The position numbers and the translations under genes are program-made. From Oryza sativa Japonica Group (lineage: Eukaryota; Streptophyta; Magnoliopsida; Poales; Poaceae), in contig NC_089041.1 in NCBI RefSeq assembly GCF_034140825.1, positions 2,180,001 to 2,244,000 on the forward strand: 64,000 nucleotides of DNA, read 5' to 3'. Below the pieces are notes generated by a model, which saw nothing but the letters and a program-made list of their open reading frames with translations, was not told the DNA's origin and searched no databases. Every line of letters starts with the position of its first letter. The stretch's first letter is position 1. Shown one piece after another: positions 56,225 to 64,000 of the stretch.

Positions 56225-57222
56225 GTCGTCGCCGTGGCCACCTTATCCTTCTCTCAATCTCTCTCTCACACACACGCTCGAATCCCCATCCACTCCGGCC
56301 GTCGCCGTCGTGCGCTTTTCCGGCTGCGCTTTTTGGAGAGGACGGAGGCCCAGGGGGTCGGAGCTTCGCTGACTTGGCATTTGGGCCCAGTTTACTTTTC
56401 TAGCGGAAGAATTTGAGCGCCATTTCACAGCTGCTGCAAATGCTGGTAGAAAGTACGACTAGGATCATGTGAAATTCCAGTGGCTGAATTTTCAGCGGCA
56501 CTTCTACATTTTTTTAACCAGTTTTTTTCCCTTTTTTTTTTTTTACTATAGTTGGTACGTATTACCTCCGTTTTTTTAATATATGACGTTGTTAACTTTT
56601 TCACAAACGTTTAACTATTAATCGTATTCAAAATTTTTGTGCAAATATTACATAATACTTTTTAATAAGACGAATAGTTAAATGCATTTTAAAAGTTAAC
56701 GATGTTATATATTAAAAAAATAAAAAAACGGAGGGAGTATGAAAAAAAAATGTGGATTGTCTTACTATTTGCTAACTTCATCTGCCGCAAGTTCAAAAAA
56801 AAAAAAAATCTGCCGCAGTTTAGAAGCATACAGAGAAACAACATGTACGTGGTTGAAGCTGAAACATATACCATTCCCAATCACAATAAGATGTTTGGAT
56901 GCCAAAGTACCACCAAACGAGATGATAGGGGTCAAAGTGCAATTCAACAGGGAGTACATGGACATAAATAATGAAAGGTTCCTCATTTTCAGAATTTTCT
57001 TACACTTTGTTGAGAGAGTGCATAACCAAAAGGTACAGGCTAGAGTATATACATTACATGTTTTGGAACAAACCTAATACACAAGCAAGGCTACTTATTT
57101 GGCTACAACAACAGACTACTTAGGCCAAGCGCCAGAAAAAGCGATTGGTGATCTCATTCATGACATAGAAAAGAAGATTGAAGGTCAAAAACCACAAAAC
57201 TATACAAACCGGAGTCCTGTGA
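56225..57222. other. Intergenic region between AS8-like gene and RH53
   Basis: The left part (56225-56440) is the likely promoter of the AS8-like gene; it has CTCTCTCTCACACACAC and GGCCCA/TGGGCC words and no obvious TATA box. The Stowaway element follows. Bases 56740-57222 include the 3' untranslated region of RH53. Confidence 0.45.
56565..56737. mobile_element. Stowaway MITE, about 173 bp
   Basis: TA flanks both ends (56563-56564 and 56738-56739). The left end CCTCCGTTTTTTTAATATAT and the reverse complement of the right end CTCCCTCCGTTTTTTTATTT are inverted repeats. Inner blocks GTTAACTTTT match on both arms. Confidence 0.75.
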
Positions 57223-60200
57223 TCAGTTGGAATCATCGAACCCGCCTGATCTGCCGAAATCTGATGTTCCAAAACCATTAGGGCGTCTGCTGTACCGTGT
57301 CGAACCTGAATCATCAAAACTCCTAGAGCGTCTGTTGCCATTTCTACTGAAATTGCCTTCTCCAAAGTCACCAAATCCGAATCCATCAGGCTGCTTGGAA
57401 CTAGACCTGCCAAAGGCATTGGAGGGTCGTCTAAAATCTCCAAACCCACTGCCATATCTTGAACCAGCATCGCGTGATCTCCCACCACGATTAGGGGAAC
57501 TGCCAAAGCCATCAAAATCACCAAAGCCCCGGGAACGGCCTTCTCCAAAACCACCATAGCCTCCTCGTCCGAAAGAGGAGCCACCGGTTCTTGGGCTTCC
57601 AGCTAATCTAGAGCGATTGTCTCTCACAACATTAAACATGTCTGAGGCCTCATCTGCAACTTCAATCTTTGGAAGCTACACACGGTAAAGCAAAAATAAG
57701 CAAACATATTTTTATCTCAGCTGCAAAAATGATATCATTAGGATTCAACATGCACAGTTTTGGAACTGTTTTTACCTCTGTGAATTTGCATCCTATATCT
57801 TGCTCAATGATCCTTACAGCTCTAGCTTGATCATTTGTGTATATTAAAATTGCACTTCCTTTCTTCCCTGCTCGTGCAGTTCGTCCAGATCTGTGAACAA
57901 ATAACTCCGAGGTGTTTGGGAGTTCGTAATGTATAACCTGAACAAGCATGCGGAAGATTATTTTTTAAGTTAACCGATATGAACGTCAAACAGCTAGATT
58001 AATCATACTTTTCCAAAAATTTCCATTAAAGAAACACATCAGGCTACTTACAAGATCAACATTGGGTATGTCTAATCCACGAGCAGCAACATCGGTTGCT
58101 ACTAGGATATTAAAGCGGCCATCTCGAAATCCTGATAGTGTCCTTTCTCTCTGATTCTGTGAAATATCCCCATGAAGCGCCTGACATGCATAGCTCCTGC
58201 CCATAGCATATGCTAATCTATCTGCCTCTCGTTTAGTTTGAGTAAACACAATACATTTTCCACCATTAGCATGCTCCTGTGGAAGTGTAGAGAAAAGAGT
58301 CGTTAACGGTGCAAACTATAAAACACATCATACATTCAGAAGAGTGCTCACTTTGATCAATGGACCAAGAATTGATGGCTTCCCATAGTGCTCAGAGGCA
58401 ATTGAATAAAGAGAGATTCCTTCAGGTAATTTCTGGTCCTCATCACCAACCTTAGGAAACAATGTAAAATGTCAGAATTATCTTAACAATCCTGTTGCTC
58501 TTCTCAGAAAAACTGTGATAAAGTCCAAGTACTATTTCCAGAGTTAATCAAACAATTCAACAAATGTTTCTAACCTACAGATGTGCCCACCCCATCATTT
58601 CTTATATCAATATGAACTCCACATTATGTTATGCTACTCCTTATCCAGGAGTAATATCCCTTCAATTTACCATGGCACATCATAATGAAGCAACTAAGTC
58701 AGCATACCGTTTGCACCTAAATATATTTGTATACAAATGTGACAAGGCCCTAAGAAAACTATATCAATACAATAGGGATGAACTTCCCGCAAAAAAAAAA
58801 GAAAAAAAAAAGAAGATACACCACACCAGGACAAACAAGATAAGAATTCACAGGTGAAAATAAGAGAAAGGCACTCACTAGGTCAATAATGATTGGATCT
58901 TTCAAGTACTTGCTTGTGATTTTTCTAATCCAACTGGGCATTGTTGCAGAGAACAACATACTTTGACGGTTCTGTGGCAAATTCTCCATGATCACCTCAA
59001 CATCTTCATCAAAACCCACAGCCAACATCTGGTCAGCTTCATCCAGAACCACGAATTGGATCTCAGAAAGGTTTAAAACACCTCTTCTTAAAAGATCAAT
59101 AATTCGACCTGGTGTTCCAACCACAACATCAACACCATAATTAAGAGCTCTCATTTGATGACTGATGGGAACACCTCCATAGACACAAAGAGAGTCCAAA
59201 GGAGCAGATTCCTTAAATTCCTTCTCAACTTGTCTAGCAAGTTCTCTAGTAGGTGCGAGAATTATGGCTAAAGGATTTCTACCACTCCTGCATGCACCAA
59301 ACTATACCATTATCACAATAAATTCTATCTGTCCGATAATTACATAAAACAAATTCCAGGTGAGAAAGTGAAACCAACCCATTCTTCTCATTGTGACGAA
59401 GAATCCTGTCCATGATAGGAATACCAAAAGCCAACGTTTTCCCAGTTCCAGTTCTTGCACGTCCAATCATATCTTTGCCTTGCATTGCTGGATCAAGGAC
59501 AGCCCTCTGGACAGAGAAAGATAAAACACATCACTACATAAAAAAGCAAAAAAAAGAAAAATAAAGTAGAGTGACAAGAGCACCAAGCAAATCATATTGC
59601 AAATTAGATAAATTGTAGGGAAAAACACATTCTAGATTGAGATGACATAAATGATAGATCTACTCTATAACCGCTGCATTGCCAAGAATACAAATGATCT
59701 GCCCAGATTCTGGTGGAACTCAAGGACCACAATAACTTGTAATTCTTTTTTCCCCTTTTAATATTTTGGATCTACATCTCTAGATGAAAGAACTTGACCT
59801 GGTCAGAAATTCAGAATCACTAGACCTCGTTTATATTGCAGACTAAATAAGCACGAGTATACACCACCCCAAATAAGGTACAATACAGTCCATCAAATTT
59901 TCTGTTGATGGTTTGAAGCAAAGTCCTATTGATTTATCGAATTTGCTGCCAAAATAAATTAGACATTCTTTCTCTTGTCCAAACTTGCAAACAGTTGAAC
60001 AGTACGATGCAAAATACATTACCAGCAGCTCAGCATCGTGTAAGTACAACTATACAGCTCCTATGTGCAAAACTAAGAATGGCAAATTCCTAGTTTTCAT
60101 GACAAAACTGTGCCACTATTCAACTAAATCTAACGATTCAGCAGCACACGACTGATAACTCTACAGTTCTAGCACTTCCAAAGCTAACGACACCAGCATC

Positions 60201-62399
60201 TCATCTAGGGGAAAGAATTTCATCAGCCACTCTACTCGTTCATGTTGAAAACGGGCCTAATCAATCAAACCTCAGTTTCTACTGAGGAAGGCGGCGTTAT
60301 GGAGTCTACCATGATAGATCCACAGCAAGCCTGTCCTCTGTTCATGAGAGATATTGGTGGGGACTCCATGTGTTGGTTTTTAAATTCATGATCCTATTTA
60401 ATTTTTGTATGGAATTTATATGGAGAAAATACCATATGCTTCTATTATGGCTTACAATTTGGGTGACAAGGCGTTTTGGTCCATCAGTCATCTGTTCTTA
60501 TATGGCAATGTTATCTTGGCTTCATTTGAAACAATTAACTGTGAGAACGTTATTTAACACTTAGAAGCGGGATAAGTCGATCAAAATGCAGCATATTTGC
60601 ATCTAGGACTCTTCATGGATCATTAACTTTTCAATTTTTAAACAGTTAATGTCCTGTACTGTGCAATGATTTAGTTTACAGCAAACAGCTGGTTGCACAG
60701 CATCAATGTGAAGTATCCACACTGTTTGGTACTCATATTGTTTACTTGTATTAAACCTTTGTCTCGATGCTTAACTTGTGTTTTTTTTTTACACCACAGC
60801 AAAATGTAGCAAATGTTCTACTAGCTTCTAAGTGCAGTTAACAGAAGTCCAATGTGCACTTTGGCCTTTTGGACTACTATTCAACTGTGGAAAATCTTTC
60901 TAACTTGAAAATTTCTAGGACAGATTTAGGATTTTGGAACCAAGAAAACTTATTGAGCTGAAAAACAGGTTCAATCTTTAGTGGGCATCTAGTACCGAAT
61001 AAGCACAAGCACAGGAAGTGTACTAAAACAAGGGCACCAGAAGAATGTCCATCAAATTTTGAGTTGACGGTTCAAAGAACATCCTATTGAATTTTTTGCA
61101 GGGAAGATTTGAATTCGAATTTGTGCCAAAATCAAACTACACAATAGTCATTCTTTCTCTTGCCCAAACTTGTATACAATTCAACAGTGGGACACGGAAT
61201 AGAGAGCCAGCAGCTAAGTGAATAGGGTATGTACTACTATACAACCTAATGTAGCAAAACTAAGAATGGCCCTTTCCTCACTCCATCACACAACTATGCT
61301 GATAATTCAACTAAACTAAAAGAAATCAGTAGCACACGACAATGAAATGTAAATATGACAGAACTGTAGAAAAAGCACAATCTGGAATGAGATGAACATA
61401 TAAATAGGCTTGTTCCATAACTGCTGCATTGCTGAGACACCAAATGTGACCAGATTCCAGTGGAACACAGTGTCCAAATATGCAAATAACTTATGATTCC
61501 CTTCTTTTTTCTTCTAATATTTTGAATTTAAAATTTTACATCTGAAGATTAAAGAACTTGGCTCAGGAAGAACCTCATTCTGTGATTCATTGTGTATAAC
61601 AATAAGCACAAGTGTACTCTAAAAAAAAGGCACCAGAAGAATGCCAATCAAATTTCCAGTTGATGGTTCAAAGCAACATCCTATTCATTTGAATTCGAAT
61701 TTGCTGCCAAAATCAAATTATACAATAGACATTCTCTTGTTGAACATTGCAAACAATTCAACAGTGGTACACAAAATACAGTACTAGCTTCTCAGTGTAT
61801 AGGATATCTACAACTATACAGCTGTGATGTAGCACAACTAAGAATGGCCCATTCATCATTTCCATCAGGAAACTATGCTGCTAATTCAACTAAACTAAAA
61901 GAAAATCAGTAGCACACGCACAGTTCTAGCGATTCCAAACCTAAAAATGCCAGCATCTCATCTGGAGCCAAGCATTTCATCCGTGAATCTACTCCTTCAT
62001 GCCAAAACCGGACCAAATCAAGCAAGCCATAATAAGTTTCCAATTAGCGAGCAGCAAGCCGGCTACCTGGATGGGGAAGAGCCTGGTGATGCCCCGTGCG
62101 GCGAGCCTCTCCACGATCCACGGCGAGATCCCCAGCCTCGCGACCTCCAGCCCGTCGTCCCCACCGACGGCCGCCCCCGCCTCCGGGCTGGACCACGACG
62201 CCGGTGTGGACCTGAACCCCAGGGGGCTCGGCGAGCCATGGAACGCCCGCCGCCTCGGTGGCTCCGGCGCAGCAGGGCCCCGGCATGGGTCGAGAGGGCT
62301 AGCCGACGGGGAGAGCAGCGCGGCGAGAAGAGATCTCCCCCGCGGCGCCGCCGGCGAGGAGGAGGCGGCGCAGAGCGCACGGCTGAGTAGCGAGAACAT
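57223..62399 (-). CDS. RH53: DEAD-box RNA helicase RH53, probably mitochondrial
   Basis: Seven exons: 62399-62067, 59506-59379, 59287-58879, 58450-58352, 58276-58052, 57937-57776 and 57675-57223; 602 residues. All helicase motifs are intact: Q motif GITRLFPIQ (103-111), I ARTGTGKT (128-135), Ia [18 protein letters not shown] (236-239), III SAT (267-269), [17 protein letters not shown] and [12 protein letters not shown]. The N-terminus ([14 protein letters not shown], then RRRAFHG) is Arg/Ala/Ser-rich and suits a mitochondrial presequence; Arabidopsis RH9/RH53 (PMH1/PMH2) act in mitochondrial group II intron splicing. The C-terminal 140 residues are Gly/Arg/Ser/Phe-rich (RGG-like repeats), an RNA-binding tail. 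An in-frame ATG 60 codons upstream (62579) would hide the presequence, so the ATG at 62399 is preferred. Intron 1 is 2.6 kb and contains a threefold repeat. Confidence 0.93.
59620..62030. repeat. Threefold diverged repeat inside RH53 intron 1
   Basis: Related segments lie at about 59830-60270, 61010-61340 and 61610-62030. Shared words include CCATCAAATTTT.TGTTGATGGTT, AATTTGCTGCCAAAAT, AACAATTCAACAGT and CAAAACTAAGAATGGC, in the same order. Another shared block (ATGAGATGA..TAAAT...ACTGCTGCATTGC) lies before copies 1 and 3 at about 59640 and 61390. Copies 1 and 3 also share CAGCATCTCATCTGG near their right ends. A 700-base unrelated stretch separates copies 1 and 2. Confidence 0.7.
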
Positions 62400-63511
62400 G
62401 GCTTTTTTTTTTTTTAGGGAAATTCTTATCTTGGGCTTGGGATGTGAGAAGTGAAGCGGGTTAGCGGGTATAGGGATGGCAAAGGGGCCATCCCCGCTGG
62501 GTGTGTTCCGACAGGGCCGCACACCCGATGAGCCCATATGCCCATTGGCATTAGCGAGAACAATATGATAGTTCGGCAAGCCGACTGCGAGGGCTGCAGC
62601 TGCGGCTACGCACAGTGAGTATGGTACTGTTTGTACCGGCTACGGCACAACCACAACCTAGCAGCCGAACAAGTCCAATTGTGTTTTTTTTTGTTTTTTT
62701 TGAAAATTTTTGTGTTGGGCTTTAGGATGTGAGAAGTGAAGCGGATACGGATGATAAATTGTTTGTGTTGTTTGGATCTGTTTCTATTCGCCGTCGAGTA
62801 ATTTCTTATTGTATCAAGTTATGAACCGAGTTCCTTTTTTTAGAAAAAAAAAGAACCGAGTTCATATAAAATATTCTATTCTCTTAAAAATTCAGTTTTT
62901 TTTACGAAACAATTACTTCAACGTTCGTGCTGATACAATGTTGTTACTAAAACTTATGCTAGTCGATTTTTTTTCTCTAAACTTTTATGATCATTTAAGT
63001 GTAGTCGTTAAAAGAATGATCATTTGTGTAATTAATAAGTAAAAAAATTAAAAATTTTGGGCACTCACCCTCTCGGTCTCACAACAACTATGAGTTTTTC
63101 CTTTTATCTGTGATAAATCTTTTACGACTGAAACTATTAATGGAACTCGGGTTATTAATTAAAACGTGTGACTAGTCAATTAACACAGCTTACGAGTGAT
63201 TCTATTCATAGCCACAATTACTGTTCACGGACATAAATGTACTACTGACATTGCAAACTTGGACAATCAACAACAAAATTGGCAGGTGTTATATTGGAGC
63301 TAGAATGAGCTGCAAATTGCTTCAGCCCGAGATTAAACAGACAACTAAACCCAGACTAGCATACATCCAACGCCCGCAGCTAATCTTTGAATCCAGATTA
63401 TACATCCACATCAAACAGAGCATGCATGCACGCACTCAGGCATAAATTAAACCACTGTTCTTCTAATCAAGTCTTAGAGAAAGAAATAAGCCTCACATCC
63501 TCTCATATAGA
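62400..63511. other. Promoter side of RH53 and 3' side of the last gene
   Basis: The RH53 leader has an A-rich stretch on its strand just before the ATG (62401-62415). CCGACTGCGAGGGCTGCAGCTGCGGC near 62581 may be a degraded element. AT-rich DNA follows. No gene is supported. Confidence 0.4.
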
Positions 63512-63806
63512 TCACTTGGAGCGTCCAAAGTATGGGATCTTCCCAACCAGAAAAGCCCAGACGTTCTCCAGAATGAGGTTGGTAAAGGTGTCTATAACCA
63601 TTTTCACGTCTTCTGCATCAATTGATTGAAGCACCATACCCAACTCTTGCGCGAACTTGTCAATCACGAAGGGAATTCCGAACTTGATCGCCAGTACAAC
63701 TGTCACAACAACTCCAACAAAGAGGCCTAGTCCAGTTGTAAAAGGTATACTCCAACGAAGTTGATTCATCATGACCTTGATTTTATCCATGTCTGCAGCT
63801 CCGGTC
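63512..63806 (-). CDS. Last exon of an unrecognised membrane-protein gene (runs off the window)
   Basis: The exon starts after an acceptor (AATTTTAG at 63807-63814 on this strand) and ends with a stop at 63512; it encodes 97 residues, beginning TGAADMDKIKVMMNQLRW. One strong hydrophobic segment is present (GLGLFVGVVVTVVLAIKFGI), followed by an amphipathic region (FVIDKFAQELGMVLQSID) and a C-terminus FLVGKIPYFGRSK. No catalytic motif is visible. The first base of the exon completes a split codon from an upstream exon, which must lie near or beyond the right edge. The family was not recognised. Confidence 0.65.
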
Positions 63807-64000
63807 CTAAAATTTCCAAATGACAAACATTGATTATTCTTAACTTTCATTAAAAAGAACACATGTATGCACTAACAGAAACTAATGATTGGTACATACT
63901 GTGCATACTAACCACATAATAAAAAGATTAAATTTCAGTTTAGATCACTTTTAATAACTGAAGTTTCACAATATACTAGGGCCTAACATATATTTCACAT

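Noticed and set aside
1-64000. CRISPR arrays, operons, ribosome-binding sites
   Set aside because: The sequence is plant nuclear DNA; regularly spaced repeats such as those at 51111-51608 lack CRISPR structure and are arms of a foldback element.

Overview
The window reads as nuclear DNA of a grass, and the gene content and order match my memory of the short arm of rice (Oryza sativa) chromosome 7. The signs are GC-rich first exons next to AT-rich introns and spacers, GT-AG introns, and many small TA- or TTA-flanked MITEs. It also holds a spliced plant elongator tRNA-Met, a MIR160 hairpin, a PIF-like bHLH I recognise as PIL14 and a DEAD-box helicase I recognise as RH53. No database was consulted; names rest on recall, and all exon borders were read by hand from splice signals and reading frame.

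Layout. 2.7-3.9 kb: a five-exon reticulon-like ER membrane protein (+). 6.6 kb: a possible 43-codon gene behind a TATA box. 8.0-16.1 kb: four tandem genes (+) for small secreted proline-rich repeat proteins, each with the same upstream block and TATA box. 16.6 kb: a 258-bp Ds-like hAT element with a perfect 8-bp target duplication. 18.8-20.2 kb: a single-exon BAHD acyltransferase (-). 22.0-24.5 kb: an F-box/FBD-type gene that lacks its F-box and carries a stop, called a pseudogene. 25.2-32.5 kb: two tandem chloroplast-type aldo-keto reductase genes (+), ten exons each, with the first nine exons identical in length. 32.5-38.5 kb: a MITE-rich spacer with a perfect 50-bp inverted repeat.

38.5-40.3 kb: PIL14 (+), with a phytochrome-B-binding motif and a bHLH domain. 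42.7 kb: tRNA-Met(CAT) with a 16-nt intron. 43.4-44.6 kb: a 1,281-bp Mutator-like element with about 155-bp terminal repeats and a perfect 9-bp target duplication; it sits inside one copy of a local tandem duplication whose other copy shows the empty site. 46.0-46.8 kb: an orphan pair of exon-like open segments. 48.1 kb: a MIR160 hairpin (-), best match MIR160e. 48.2-54.5 kb: gene-poor DNA with a (TA)35 tract, purine-rich repeats and a 0.5-kb foldback element. 54.5-56.2 kb: a three-exon gene (-) for a glycine-rich membrane protein resembling cadmium-induced protein AS8. 57.2-62.4 kb: RH53 (-), seven exons, with a threefold repeat in its 2.6-kb first intron. 63.5 kb to the right edge: the last exon of an unrecognised membrane-protein gene (-).

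The genes do not form a pathway. The common theme is local duplication (the proline-rich array, the reductase pair, the repeat around the Mutator-like element, the helicase intron) with DNA transposons inserted before or after. No CRISPR, operon or convincing LTR element was seen. The best candidates for something little described are the proline-rich array with its shared upstream block, the perfect 50-bp palindrome, the foldback element, the orphan exon pair and the 43-codon ORF.
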